Positions 28,420-38,592 of a stretch of 64,000 nucleotides of DNA are shown here, in pieces; the stretch's first letter is position 1, and every line of letters starts with the position of its first letter. This DNA is from Acrasis kona (Eukaryota > Heterolobosea > Eutetramitea > Acrasida > Acrasidae): NCBI GenBank assembly GCA_026419775.2, contig JAOPGA020001810.1, forward strand, positions 1 to 64,000. The letters run 5' to 3'. A program made the position numbers and the translations under genes. The notes below the pieces were generated by a model that searched no databases, was not told the origin of the DNA, and worked only from the letters and a program-made list of their open reading frames with translations.

Positions 28420-29195
28420 ATGGATACCGACCTATTCCGCACATACCAGACAGAATTTATTGACTACTCCAACAACATTACAAGAGATATCCAAAGTCTC
28501 AAAACATTAAATGGAAGTGCTAGGGATAGGTTAAAGAGCAAAATTCAAAGAAATATAGAAAAGGCTAATGGAAGCGTATGTGGTGTTTTTTTATAACTTC
28601 TTATATACCCATCAGATCAACCACATGGAGCTAGAGGCCAATAGTTTGGTAAACCCTGCCACCAAAGAGCAATTAAAACAACAAACAAAAAGTTACAAAA
28701 ATGACATTAAACAAATGAAGAAGGACTTTGAGGCGTCTGATAAAGAATATCTTTTTGGTAACGAGAAAAGAAGGCAGGGCGATTATGATGATGAGGAGTT
28801 GGAGGACATGCGGGACAACTCAAGGTTCAAACAGCGCATGGACCAAAATTCCAGAATGCTAGACCAAGGCAGCGAGACAACGGACGCAATCAACAGAATT
28901 GCCATCGAAATAGAGGAGGGAGCTTCGGAGACTGCTAATGTTTTATCTCAACAGAGCGACCAGATCAGAAGCACAAGAAACAAAATCGCAGACACAAATA
29001 GTGATCTAAGAACATCAAGCAGCATCATTGGTAAGTACATTCATTTATTTCAACTGACTCTTGGTGAAAGGTCGGATGAGCAGAAGACAAATTATTCAGA
29101 AGGTAGCTCTGGTGGGAATCATCCTTGTATTGCTTATTGTTATTGCCGTAATACTGTTCTTCCTGTTAAGGCCGTATTTGCAACCTGCAAAATAA
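28420..29195 (+). CDS. VTI1: Vti1-type Qb-SNARE, three exons
   Basis: Vti1 is a SNARE of Golgi, endosome and vacuole fusion. Exons 28420-28575, 28616-29030 and 29071-29195, with two 40-bp introns, give 231 residues. The N-terminal three-helix region (FRTYQTEFIDYSNNI) is followed by the SNARE motif with a central-layer Gln (SSETANVLSQQSDQIRSTRN-like, preceded by LDQGSETTDAI). A C-terminal anchor, VALVGIILVLLIVIAVILFF, ends in a short luminal tail. The last exon is needed for the membrane anchor; reading on without splicing loses it. AATAAA overlaps the stop. Confidence 0.9.
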
Positions 29196-29321
29196 AAAAA
29201 ATGTTTAAAAATGAATTGTGTTTTTTTTAAGATCTGTATTATTAATAAAAGAGGGTGTTGCGAAAGAAGTTTATTTTTGAAAAATTGTTGTCTAGACTTG
29301 TTGTGTTTGTTTAAAGGGTTT

Positions 29322-29495
29322 TCATATTCTTCTATTGTATGTTGTCGTGTTGTTTGTTGTGTAGTCTCTATATGACGCTCTTCTCCTAAAAGTATAGTCC
29401 TCGTAATCAAAATCTTCGTTGGGAGTGAACAGTGTTTCATCTCTTCCGATGGTCTTGTGGTAAAAGTGCTTTCTTTTGAATATTTTTAGGAACAT
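29322..29495 (-). CDS. Small basic/Tyr-rich protein, 57 residues, unknown
   Basis: A short frame from the ATG at 29495 (MFLKIFKRKHFYHKTIGRDE, then FTPNEDFDYEDYTFRRR) ends at 29322 and is followed by AATAAA on the same strand, convergent with Vti1. Polar composition and ordinary codon use favour a real small gene, but there is no recognised family and an overlapping frame also stays open. Confidence 0.35.
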   Translation of the reverse strand: MFLKIFKRKHFYHKTIGRDETLFTPNEDFDYEDYTFRRRASYRDYTTNNTTTYNRRI

Positions 29496-30593
29496 TGCTT
29501 TTTATTTATTAATTAAACAATGTTTAACAGCGACGCAATATTTATAAAAACGACAGTCACATCATACTTCATGTACAGTTCTAATAAGTACTCATTAAAT
29601 AAGTGAAGCGTTCTAATAATACTAATAAAACTATTGGATTATTGACATTATCACATAAAAAGGTAATATAACATTAAATGGTACAATTTCTCGATTCGTA
29701 TCTTTTGAACTTGAGAGGACTGATGTTAACGGAAGTGGATTATAGATACATTGCTACATCATCTGATTGTTTTCTAGTTCTGGGAGTATATTGGTACATT
29801 GATGTACAAAGTCAAGTCAGCGAAATAAGATGCAAAATTGAATGACGCAAAGGTAAACGATGTTATTGGGTTACTTTTTACTAATTGTATATTTTCTGCT
29901 AATTATATGGAGCCTGCTTTCCTGTTAATCATCCCGGTCAATCAAATCATTTTCAAATGTGTTCCTAATATTTGTTTTTCACATACTGGCTAGGATTCCG
30001 CAAGTAGAGGTGCAAAAATTATTTTATCATCTTACAGCTGGGTTTCCTTACCCTAAAGATTTACACATACAGCAGGGTTCTGTATATAGTATCAATTGTA
30101 TAAATGGATGTCTAACACTGTTTGTTAATTATAACTCGCCACGTGAAGACTGTACTCAGTTCATTCACCCACATTTCGATGATGGTCGTTTACCTTTACA
30201 AAATTGAATGATGAAAAACTTGGTTGGAACTACAACAACGAAAAAAACTTTGCTTATTCCAACAGGTACTCATTTGCGCGTCAACTCACAGGGTAAAATA
30301 TTGTCATTACTAATTCTCGCCACTCGAGAGCTACCCTTGACGCCCTTTTCATAAAAGAACAAACAAAAAGAGGAAAACAGCGACTTTGATCCAATATCAT
30401 CCATTTTTTTGATTGCCCACAAACCTACTACGTGTATGACCGAACTTCAAGGCACAATTTACCTTGACCATCATGACCCGTGTGAACATCTCAAGACTTT
30501 TGGTTATTGGAAGACAACTCCTTTGATTCTATGAATAATACAAGTTATTGATGCACAGCAAAATTCTTTTATTATAATTACAACGTTTATCAT
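29496..30593. other. Gene-poor stretch with possible decayed coding sequence
   Basis: A plus-strand frame (29959-30207) contains ARIPQVEVQKLFYHLTAGF and SINCINGCLTLFVNYNS. Downstream, another frame reads GWNYNNEKNFAYSNRYSFAR. These look protein-like but do not join cleanly, so a decayed gene is possible. Nothing else is seen. Confidence 0.3.
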
Positions 30594-31499
30594 TTAAGCA
30601 TCCTGTACGATACTTATCAACTCCTTGTGCACTGCTTCCTCTACGTTACTGTGCTGACTAATGTGATGCGAGTGCTCCTTTGCTTTTGGACAGGCGTTGG
30701 CCATACTTATTGACCTACCAGAGAACTGGAACATTTCAATGTCGTTCTCGCCGTCTCCAAATGATATGACTCTTGATGGCGGTATGTTCAACTTGTCGCA
30801 AAGAATCTTGAGGGCCTTTCCTTTGTTCGCCATTGGATGTAAAACCTCGACAAAGAACTTGTGGTGCCTGTAATTTCCACATTCTGTTTTTACAATATGT
30901 GCTTGTTGGGGCGTCATGATGGACCTTAGTTGTTCTGCTACCCTATCGGCCTCTGGCTCGTTCTCGCACACTACTACTCCGCTGGTCAAGTTCATGCTCT
31001 TTACTTGTTCGCAACTATCTACATACTCCCAAATGTGGTTTGTTGTCACTTCTGAGAATACCTTATGGGTGTCTTCGAACTTTGCTTGGTCCTCTTTGAG
31101 AGCAACACAAACTCCACCTCTGTACATCGTCACGCACAAGTGATTGTCTCTGCAGTACTCAAAAAGCTTGACGCAGAGGTCAGGTGCAATAGCACTGTGG
31201 AAGAACTCTTCATGATCAGTCTCTGATGTGAGCCTTAGACATTTCGCACCATTATGCCCAATGACATGTGCATTGTGGATACCCAATTCACGATATAAGC
31301 ATACCATGTTTTCAACAGGACGACCACTTGCCATCACAATCTTTACACCATGTTCAAAGTGCAATCGACGTAAAGTGTTGATTGTCGAGGAGGACATTTT
31401 CTTTTCAGAGTTCAGTAGGGTGCCATCCAAATCTGTGGCAACCATAGCGAATGGGAAGCTGGTTGTTGGTACAATACTCTCGTTGGGTGTGGGTGTCAT
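30594..31499 (-). CDS. HAD-superfamily Cof-type phosphatase
   Basis: This is a 301-residue hydrolase of the Cof/class IIB HAD group, which removes phosphate from small metabolites. Motif I is VATDLDGTLLNS near residue 20. Motif II is in KIVMASGRPVE. The motif III Lys is in MANKGKALKILC, and motif IV is ISFGDGENDIEMF. The C2B cap lies between motifs II and III (about 90-200). The substrate is unknown. The gene is intronless and has a TATA box about 47 bp upstream of its ATG. No signal peptide is seen, unlike other TATA-bearing genes here. Confidence 0.9.
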   Translation of the reverse strand: MTPTPNESIVPTTSFPFAMVATDLDGTLLNSEKKMSSSTINTLRRLHFEHGVKIVMASGRPVENMVCLYRELGIHNAHVIGHNGAKCLRLTSETDHEEFFHSAIAPDLCVKLFEYCRDNHLCVTMYRGGVCVALKEDQAKFEDTHKVFSEVTTNHIWEYVDSCEQVKSMNLTSGVVVCENEPEADRVAEQLRSIMTPQQAHIVKTECGNYRHHKFFVEVLHPMANKGKALKILCDKLNIPPSRVISFGDGENDIEMFQFSGRSISMANACPKAKEHSHHISQHSNVEEAVHKELISIVQDA

Positions 31500-31543
31500 G
31501 TTCTTTTGTTTTTTTGTTGATGTTAGCCCAGTGGAGAGTGAGG

Positions 31544-31554
31544 CTTTTTATAGT
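31544..31554 (-). promoter_or_regulatory. TATA box of the HAD phosphatase gene
   Basis: The minus strand reads AAACTATAAAAAGCCT, about 47 bp upstream of the ATG at 31499. Confidence 0.55.
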
Positions 31555-32254
31555 TTAGAGGTGCGGGGGAAATAACAATTCCGGATTTAATTTTGTATAC
31601 ATATTTAGGTGCGGATAAAATACCGTGTTGTAAGTTGATGAGAGATCCAACAAACGTTTTTTAAGACAAGAAAAAAATTGCTTACAAAGAAATTACAATG
31701 ACTTTATTACCCCCGCAGTTCTTTTTGGTTGCATCGGGGTAACTATATATGAATTTGTTGTAATATTCTAACATAATGAGAGTTTAGTGGTTAATAATGT
31801 TAACGTTTGAAGTCAGTTTTATTTGGGAAGTCAATGGATGATTTTGTGTAAGTACTTTAAACTGAAGTTTGAGTAGCACACCACTGGTTATGACCACCTG
31901 TTAAGTGAATTGTTCGATTTTTTGAAATTGGTACTATTGATTGAGACCAATTAAAGAGATTCCATAGTGATGAATTTGGAAAGAAGAGAATTTGCATCAC
32001 CGTAGGATTAGTGCTTGCGGAGATGATGGCTTGAATGTTACTAGTTTAACGAAAATCATGATTCGATTATCAATCATTAAAGTTTAAATTTTATTTAGTC
32101 GATTTCATCTTGTTGTATTCGCAAGTGTTATTGTACAATTACGCTTACCTACGCAAGTAATCAGATTTGTAAAACGTTGACTCTCATCAGGATGTTAAAA
32201 TTATTGGTTTACAAAATCTTGCTCAACTTTTTATTTCAAAATACTTCTTGAACA
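31555..32254. other. Intergenic, nothing supported
   Basis: The region between two divergent genes. AT-rich, with no RNA gene or repeat recognised. Confidence 0.5.
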
Positions 32255-32794
32255 ATGAGCCATGCTGTCGGTGCAAGCAACCCAAACAATCCAATCGTAT
32301 TTTTCGATATAACAATAGGAGGTCACGCTGCTGGAAGGATCAAAATGGAGCTCTTCGCTGATGTCGCCCCCAAAACAGCTGAAAACTTTAGACAATTATG
32401 CACCGGTGAACACAAAAAAGGAGGACAACCAGTTGGGTACAAAAATTGCCCAATCCATCGCGTTATCAAAGATTTTATGATTCAAGGTGGCGACTTTGTA
32501 AGTGGGGATGGGTTAGGATCAACATCAATATACGGGCAATCGTTTCCGGATGAAAATTTCAACCTAAAGCACACCAATCATGGTCTTTTAAGCATGGCCA
32601 ACAGCGGACCGAACACAAACGGATGTCAATTTTTCATTACTTGTTCAAAAACAGAGTGGTTAGACGGAAAGCATGTTGTGTTCGGAAAAGTTATCGATGG
32701 TATGATAACCGTCCGTAAGATTGAAAATGTAGCCACAGGTCAACAGGGCAAACCAAAACTACCAGTTGTTATATCAGAATGTGGTGAGATGTAA
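32255..32794 (+). CDS. PPIH: Peptidyl-prolyl isomerase H-type cyclophilin
   Basis: This 179-residue single-domain cyclophilin catalyses cis-trans isomerisation of prolyl bonds. It carries the catalytic [19 protein letters not shown] segment (here [15 protein letters not shown]), [14 protein letters not shown] and [12 protein letters not shown]. Its closest resemblance is to PPIH/USA-CyP, the U4/U6.U5 tri-snRNP cyclophilin, including the head [13 protein letters not shown], the [13 protein letters not shown] insert and the end [13 protein letters not shown]. No signal peptide or transit peptide is seen. The gene is intronless and convergent with the La-motif nuclease gene, about 107 bp apart. 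Confidence 0.93.
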   Translation: MSHAVGASNPNNPIVFFDITIGGHAAGRIKMELFADVAPKTAENFRQLCTGEHKKGGQPVGYKNCPIHRVIKDFMIQGGDFVSGDGLGSTSIYGQSFPDENFNLKHTNHGLLSMANSGPNTNGCQFFITCSKTEWLDGKHVVFGKVIDGMITVRKIENVATGQQGKPKLPVVISECGEM

Positions 32795-32901
32795 ATTTTT
32801 TAATTCTACTTTTATGTTCTTTGTATTTTATCCATCTCCTTTCTTCTTGAATATTTCCGTTGTGAATTAGATGAAAAAAATAAAATTAGAATGATTATTT
32901 T

Positions 32902-35292
32902 TTATTTCTCACTGTCGGTAAATTGATACTTGGATAACAAGAATACATGGTCACTTGGGTGCATTCTGTTTGGCAATGCTGTTTCTTTTCTCATTTCTTT
33001 TAACGAAGGAGTTTCCAAAACAGCCAATGGTTCTAAAGCGTCCTTTCCGTACCACATAAAATCGAGGGTACCGTGGAAGGATGGTGCCACGTGAGTAGCC
33101 TCTGGTTCCTTTCCTAAAACACTATAATAAGTACTTGCCAAATCAAATTCATGATTAATGTTCAGAGATTCAGGAATGACAAACTTATTCTTTTTCGCAA
33201 TTTCGTACATGTCTTCGTGTCTTTCGTCACTTAATTTCTTGTTAGACATCATGTCATATGCGAAAGAATCTGGTGTTGCATTAAAATCACCGCACAACAA
33301 GATGCCAAAATCAGATTGATCCTCGGGATGGCTTTGTTTATAAGAAGAAATAAATTGTTTGATCTCCGTCAAACAAATGTGTAGTTGAAGAAGCTGGATG
33401 TATGGAGAGCGGAAGTTGGCAGATAAATGAGTAGTGCAAACAATTAAATTCCTTCCCGTAGATTTTGACTTTAGCGGAAGGATTAAGGCAACCTGTGGGT
33501 AATTCTTGATGACCTTCTTTTGAGTGGTCTCGTCATCTTTGAACATTTCAGAAAAACTCTTAGAGTATTCCACTTCTATATGATCGCCAATTGGATCAAA
33601 AATGGAGTCATTATAGAAAATGGCTTCTCCGATATCAGGACCAGCTTTCTGCTCAGATCTATTGAAAACAGTTTTTCTCTTGTAGATGCTCTTGTTGAGT
33701 CCTGATCTATTTTTTAATAAATCAGCCAACTCAGTGTAATGGTCGCTTGGATCTTGATCGCTTTGCTCCAAAGTAGATTGTAACTCTTGTACGCACAATA
33801 TGTGTGGTTTGTAAAACTCAATCTGTCGTTGGAGGGCCCTACGACGATTTGGCCATTGAAGAATTTGATGATTGGCATAATTATAACCTCCAGCATTTGC
33901 TAAGAAATCGGCCAAAACATTATAAGTCATAACATTAAATGTCTTCTGATCATGTTCTGAATTTAAGTTCAGATCAAAATCAGATTTTTTATTTTTAGGC
34001 GTCACTGTGCGTCTGTTTACAATTGGTTTCTTTCGGCTAATAACATAATCGGAATCTTTTTTCTCAATTGTAACATTTTCACATTCTTGTCTGATGATGT
34101 CAATAATCTTTTCAATCTCCATCTCTCCACCATGTTCAGATGCAATTACCTTGAGCAAATTATCGAACCTTCTAAATTTCATAAGAGCGGAAAGAGGAAC
34201 ACCGCCGCGCTTCTGGGACAACTCTTGCAAAAATCGATCGTAAGAAAATTGTGCGTCGCTAAAGTAGAAATCAATCAAGTCAATAATTTGTTTCTCAATA
34301 CCCTCAGGAACACCATGTTCCGTGAGTTTATCTGTAAGGCGCTTCCTGATTTTATTTCCCTTTTCATTTATTTCAACAACATCAGAGTCAGCTAGCGCCT
34401 CCTTCAACAGAGCAACGTCGTCTTGTGCGTCTTTATTGTAAACATATTTTTCTTTATCATGGAAAAGTTGTCGAACCCTTCGCAAACCGCAAATCACTTT
34501 CAAAGGAATAAACATATCTTGTCCCTGACTGGCAACCTCCAGTAAGTGCTTATCATGGAAATATTTATTATCACTAAAGTAGAACTCTACTTGTCTTTTC
34601 AAAAGTGATTTCAAATCAGAGTTTTTAATCATTTTTTCTTCTTGGTCAAATTCTACATTAATTTGGTTCTGAGAAATGGCTTGTCGGAGGGATTTTGTTA
34701 GAGATTCAATTCTCTCAGACTCTTCTTTATGATCCATGATGCTCTTCATGATAGAGTAGTCTACCAGGTATTCTAGAGGGACGTAACCATTGTTTACTTC
34801 CATTTGAGCCCTAAGCTTTCCATTATTTTCCAGGTCATCGAAGAAGATTTCGATTTGTTCGGCTACAACCTCTTCGAATGATAACAAACGTACTTTGGGG
34901 TCTTTACCAAGCTTAATGGCCAAGCAGTCGCTCCCTTTGTCCCTTTTGCTTGTTTTAATGAGAGATTCTGATAGGGCAATTGGATCTCCGTTAAACTCGT
35001 CTGATAAAAAGCTGGAGCGCGATAGAATAATTGAGAGCGGAACGAAACCAACTGGTCCGCCCTGATCGTCCTCCATTTCATTGATGATTTTGCTTACATT
35101 TGGGCTGTAGTCCTTTTCTCTCTTTTTCTTTTCTTTCTGCTTCTTTTTATCAGAATCCTTCTTGTGGTCTTCTGGATCTTGTTTGCCTTGGTCCGCTGAA
35201 TTCTTTTTAGCATTATCTGAGACAACCTCTGTTTCTGCCTTGTTGGTTTCTTTGTTCTCGGTCGTTGCTTCTTTCTTCTGCTCTTCTGCCAT
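32902..35292 (-). CDS. La-motif repeat / CCR4-type nuclease fusion protein
   Basis: This 796-residue protein has a low-complexity charged head (1-60) and then La-motif winged-helix modules. Two are clear: RQVEFYFSDNKYFHDKHLL with IPLKVICGLRRVRQL (about 230-280), and LIDFYFSDAQFSYDRFL with VPLSALMKFRRFDNLL (about 335-385). A degenerate one is EQIEIFFDDLENNGKLRAQ with VPLEYLVDYSIMKSI. From about residue 455 follows a complete endonuclease/exonuclease/phosphatase domain of the CCR4/Nocturnin/PDE12 kind: MTYNVLADF, CVQELQS, CGDFNATPDS, TLDFMWYG and HPSDHVFLL. It is probably an RNA-binding deadenylase or phosphodiesterase. The frame is continuous, so the fusion is not an artefact of joining exons. 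Confidence 0.88.
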   Translation of the reverse strand: MAEEQKKEATTENKETNKAETEVVSDNAKKNSADQGKQDPEDHKKDSDKKKQKEKKKREKDYSPNVSKIINEMEDDQGGPVGFVPLSIILSRSSFLSDEFNGDPIALSESLIKTSKRDKGSDCLAIKLGKDPKVRLLSFEEVVAEQIEIFFDDLENNGKLRAQMEVNNGYVPLEYLVDYSIMKSIMDHKEESERIESLTKSLRQAISQNQINVEFDQEEKMIKNSDLKSLLKRQVEFYFSDNKYFHDKHLLEVASQGQDMFIPLKVICGLRRVRQLFHDKEKYVYNKDAQDDVALLKEALADSDVVEINEKGNKIRKRLTDKLTEHGVPEGIEKQIIDLIDFYFSDAQFSYDRFLQELSQKRGGVPLSALMKFRRFDNLLKVIASEHGGEMEIEKIIDIIRQECENVTIEKKDSDYVISRKKPIVNRRTVTPKNKKSDFDLNLNSEHDQKTFNVMTYNVLADFLANAGGYNYANHQILQWPNRRRALQRQIEFYKPHILCVQELQSTLEQSDQDPSDHYTELADLLKNRSGLNKSIYKRKTVFNRSEQKAGPDIGEAIFYNDSIFDPIGDHIEVEYSKSFSEMFKDDETTQKKVIKNYPQVALILPLKSKSTGRNLIVCTTHLSANFRSPYIQLLQLHICLTEIKQFISSYKQSHPEDQSDFGILLCGDFNATPDSFAYDMMSNKKLSDERHEDMYEIAKKNKFVIPESLNINHEFDLASTYYSVLGKEPEATHVAPSFHGTLDFMWYGKDALEPLAVLETPSLKEMRKETALPNRMHPSDHVFLLSKYQFTDSEK

Positions 35293-35481
35293 GTTGTGTT
35301 GTTGTTATAAAAATAGAACAGTTTAAACTTTTTACCGTAAATTGTAACTTTGATTGAGTTAATCCTTGTCTACTCACATCTGCCATCGACTTTATAAATT
35401 GTACAAGGGCTGAGAACTTTTGGATAAGTGTCTGGTGATGTGATTATAAGTTCCTTATTTACAATGTTAATGAAATCCAGA

Positions 35482-35491
35482 CTATAAAAAG
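35482..35491 (+). promoter_or_regulatory. TATA box of the ER DnaJ gene
   Basis: CTATAAAAAG about 43 bp upstream of the ATG at 35531, matching the spacing at the other TATA-bearing genes. Confidence 0.55.
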
Positions 35492-35530
35492 AACCGGAAA
35501 GATGAGACACGTGTTTTATTAATCGACACA

Positions 35531-36079
35531 ATGAACACACTAGCACTACTAATCATCACAATATTAATAACAACGTTACTTTCGCAACAGACCGACCACT
35601 ATAAAGTACTAGGTGTATCAAAAACAGCGACAGACCGCGAGATAAAAACGGCATACAAAAAACTAGCAATGAAGTACCACCCTGACCGAAATAAGAAGAA
35701 TCGAGTAACAGCAGAAAAAAAGTTTGTTGAAATCTCCAAGGCGTATGAAGTGCTGGGTGACAATAAAAAACGGAAGGAGTATGACGCAATTAGGAGCGGT
35801 GCTCCAAGATTTGGCCCTAATCTTTTTAAGAATAACTTTGGCAAACAATTTACTCATCAACAAAAAGCGAATGGGAACAATTTCTTCTATACATCAACCG
35901 AGGATGGGGGATTTGATAACATTTTTAAAATGTTTAACACCGGCGCGGATGGCCAAACTGGTTTCCAGTTTGGAGGCTCACAACCAGATATCAACCTAGA
36001 GAAAATTTTCTCCCAATTCTTTCAGGAACCAAAGCAACGTGATAAACAAAGGAGAGGGCCCTTTAGATTTAATATGTGA
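35531..36079 (+). CDS. Secretory-pathway DnaJ (J-domain) protein
   Basis: The 182-residue protein starts with a hydrophobic signal segment ([20 protein letters not shown]). A J domain follows directly: [28 protein letters not shown] with the HPD motif, and [17 protein letters not shown] Gly/Phe-rich region and a short tail complete it, as in type B ER J proteins such as ERdj4/DNAJB9. It would stimulate the BiP ATPase in the ER lumen during folding or degradation. No C-terminal retention signal is seen. It is divergent from the La-motif nuclease gene across about 240 bp. Confidence 0.88.
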   Translation: MNTLALLIITILITTLLSQQTDHYKVLGVSKTATDREIKTAYKKLAMKYHPDRNKKNRVTAEKKFVEISKAYEVLGDNKKRKEYDAIRSGAPRFGPNLFKNNFGKQFTHQQKANGNNFFYTSTEDGGFDNIFKMFNTGADGQTGFQFGGSQPDINLEKIFSQFFQEPKQRDKQRRGPFRFNM

Positions 36080-37038
36080 GCGTAATATTAACCTGAGCGA
36101 ACAATTGTATAAAATAAATAACACTAATTACTCTTTCTTATTCTTTTCTTTGGATGTTTTACAATGAAGTTGGGTGGAAATATATGAGCGATAGGTTGAT
36201 CATGTGAAGGTCTCTACTCTACCGACATACACTCTCACTAAAAATATTTTCCACTTCATAGAGAACAAGTAAACTGCACTGTTTGATAACAGAACGAGTT
36301 TTAGGACGATTCAATAAAGTACTTGGGATAAAGACTATAAGTAGGAATTTCCTTCAAAACGTATCATAATATCATATAACATTGCATTGTTCGATGAAGA
36401 GTTGATTAATTAAACAAATCGAAATTAAAGACATTCGCGTATAGGCGATCCATTTTCAATCTTAATAAACGTAATATTTATTTTGAAGATCCATTTTCAA
36501 TCTTACTTGAAATGGTCAAACTCTGATTTGAAACTAGAGGAATTAACATTAAGAAAGCGTTTGAAAGCGACGATCGAATCATCGGTCGATTGTAACGACA
36601 CTAACAAAATCAAAAAGCTAACCGCTCTGGTCAATGGAGGCCGAAAACATGACCGCCGAAATAATTAATAAGGCCCAAGCAGCAACATTTATTGTTGGAC
36701 TGCCGCTTTAGTATGGTTGATATCTACCAGGTTATAAAATATAACCTAAAGCCTGATTGGTTTCCTGATCAGAGGCCGTTTTAAGTTTTAGGGAGAGCCA
36801 TATTACATCTACCAGATTGGAACCGAAAGAAGCGAGGATATTTTAGATATATATAAAGACAGAGACTGTAGATCTGTATTGTATATACAACAAAAAGTAG
36901 GCCACTTGACAACTATTCATAACAAAAAGGGCATGTTGCATAGATTATGCCACTTTTATCACTGTATTGAACAACTGCGGCTGTAATCACATCGACGACA
37001 CATCAGTCCATCAAAGAGCACATTTAAATTTATAAAAA
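36080..37038. other. Intergenic, about 1 kb
   Basis: GATCCATTTTCAATCTTA occurs twice, near 36447 and 36489. AGGTTATAAAATATAACCT near 36730 is a perfect 7-bp-stem hairpin. A 61-codon frame at 36483 has no support. No gene is called. Confidence 0.45.
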
Positions 37039-37110
37039 TGAGGCTTGAGCGAGTCGAACGCCCGACCTGCTGATCTGGAGTCAGATGCTCTACCACTGAG
37101 CTAAAGCCCC
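37039..37110 (-). tRNA. tRNA-Trp (CCA)
   Basis: A full cloverleaf: acceptor GGGGCTT pairs with AAGCCTC, D arm GCTC/GAGC, anticodon loop CTCCAGA (anticodon CCA), T stem GGGCG/CGCTC with loop TTCGACT. There is no intron. The outermost anticodon-stem pair is U-C, a mismatch. TTTTT follows as a Pol III terminator. Confidence 0.93.
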
Positions 37111-37434
37111 TGTTGTTGTTTAAAAATTTTATAAATAATAAGCAATAAGTTAATAATTATTACTTTTCATTTTGGCATTGGTTGCATTCTAAACCTAAGG
37201 TAAAATGAAATTGAATCACTGATACCACAATAAAAAGGAGTCGAATGCAACCACCCAGCAAGGAACCTGAAATTGCTAAATCTTTGAAAAGATAATAGCT
37301 TTAGCTGCCATCGCTGTTGACTTTAAATTTCGAGAACATCTGGTCAGAATTCTGGTGATTGTTCCGTTCATTAAAACAAAAAGTACGATTCAAGACGATA
37401 ATCTACAATGAACTCATTTATTGATTTTAAAAAG
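37111..37434. other. Between two tRNAs, one inverted repeat
   Basis: GGTTGCATTC near 37176 and GAATGCAACC near 37244 form a perfect 10-bp inverted repeat about 57 bp apart. No gene is seen. Confidence 0.4.
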
Positions 37435-37527
37435 CGTTTCCTGTGAGATTCGAACTCACGCGTGTTACCACAACAGATTAGCAATCTGCCGCCTTGTATG
37501 GAACAAAAACCACTCGGCCAAAGAAAC
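37435..37527 (-). tRNA. tRNA-Ser (GCT) with enlarged D-loop
   Basis: A class II tRNA: acceptor GTTTCTT pairs with AGGAAAC, anticodon stem-loop CAGATTGCTAATCTG (anticodon GCT), a long variable arm TTGTGGTAACACG, T arm TGAG-TTCGAAT-CTCA and discriminator G, as serine tRNAs require. The D-loop carries about 12 extra bases (TTTGTTCCATAC) between GTGGTT and AAGGC, roughly 37493-37506. A-box and B-box sequences are kept, and TTTTT follows. The extra bases could be an intron at a non-standard place or may stay in the RNA. Confidence 0.85.
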
Positions 37528-38052
37528 TTTTTTATTTGCCAAAGATATATTAAGATATTCAATTATCGAAAAAGTTGAGGTTTTTAAACGCAATCTTCAC
37601 TTTGCATTCTTGAAGAACACGAGGTAGATTTAATGACAAGTTCTATATTTTTTCCTCAAATTGTTTATTAATTATGGTGTTGTATATTTAATATTACAAT
37701 TGTCCTCAATATTTCCAAAAAATCATATCCGATATCACCATTCCTTTAACAAGAGAAGCAGCCTACAATACAGCACTAAACAAAGTAGTCACAATGTTTC
37801 AACATTACCCTGAAGCTGGTTTCTGAAATGTACCACTCTGAACATGAGCTGCAATGAGTTTGTCGTTTATACACCTTCCACCTGTTGTGTTCAAGGTCAT
37901 CATTGGCAACGGAACGGGCTCTAACTAAAATGAATTAACATGAATATCGGGTTTTCCAATTCTGAGAGCTTTGATGACTGATGTAAGGTTAAAATTTTAT
38001 AGATTGATAAAGTCTGGATCGACATGATAATCGATATTTATTTTAATTCTTT
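37528..38052. other. Intergenic, nothing supported
   Basis: AT-rich, with no gene or RNA recognised. Confidence 0.45.
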
Positions 38053-38490
38053 TTAATTTAGAGAAATGAAATGCTGATTTTACCAGATTTATCTTGTCCC
38101 TTCTTGCTTTTAAGAGCAAACCAGCCTTAAAAGTGGAATTAATCTCTACAAAGAACGTGTATAATGATCTCCCTAGCTTGTACGGCTTTATAACCACCCT
38201 TCCTTCAAATAGTGCGACTGGAGGAATAATTACAACCAGTGATACTGTCCATTTGAGACTGTATGTGGCTTTTCTGACTTCTCTTGTCAGAGTAAGGAGG
38301 TCCAAGTTCCACAATACCCTTAGAGTAAATGTAACTGATACAGGAAATTCACAATTTATGAAAACAACAGTCTGTATTGCTGTTGGGTATGTAAACAGCC
38401 TGGGATCCCGCCTATATTGAAAGTAGTTCATTTTTAAGCTGGCTAATGTTGATTGTTTGGAATGTTTGGGTGAATATATATCTTGTTGTA
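38053..38490 (-). pseudogene. Shortened copy of the repeat-family gene at 42.4-43.4 kb
   Basis: It is roughly 90% identical by eye to 42419-42762 (for example CTTAAAAGTGGAATTAATCT in both). Then, after a jump over about 200 bp of the other copy, it matches 42963-43048. It lacks the inserted repeats found in the longer copy and ends where homology stops at both sides. It is a non-functional relic of an unknown family. Confidence 0.65.
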
Positions 38491-38499
38491 GTCATTTTT

Positions 38500-38592
38500 A
38501 ACATTTAATATTTAAATTTAAAAATTAATTTTAAATATTTAATTACTATATTAATTTAATTATAATATAATTATTTAATTATTAATAACAAC
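38500..38592. repeat. Nearly pure A/T tract with short palindromes
   Basis: A run of about 90 bp with almost no G or C, built of AATTTAAA/TTAATTAT-like palindromic words. Confidence 0.6.

Noticed and set aside
36483-36668. 61-codon frame considered as a small transcription factor subunit
   Set aside because: The resemblance to ENY2-type proteins did not hold beyond a few residues, and its head is a local duplication.
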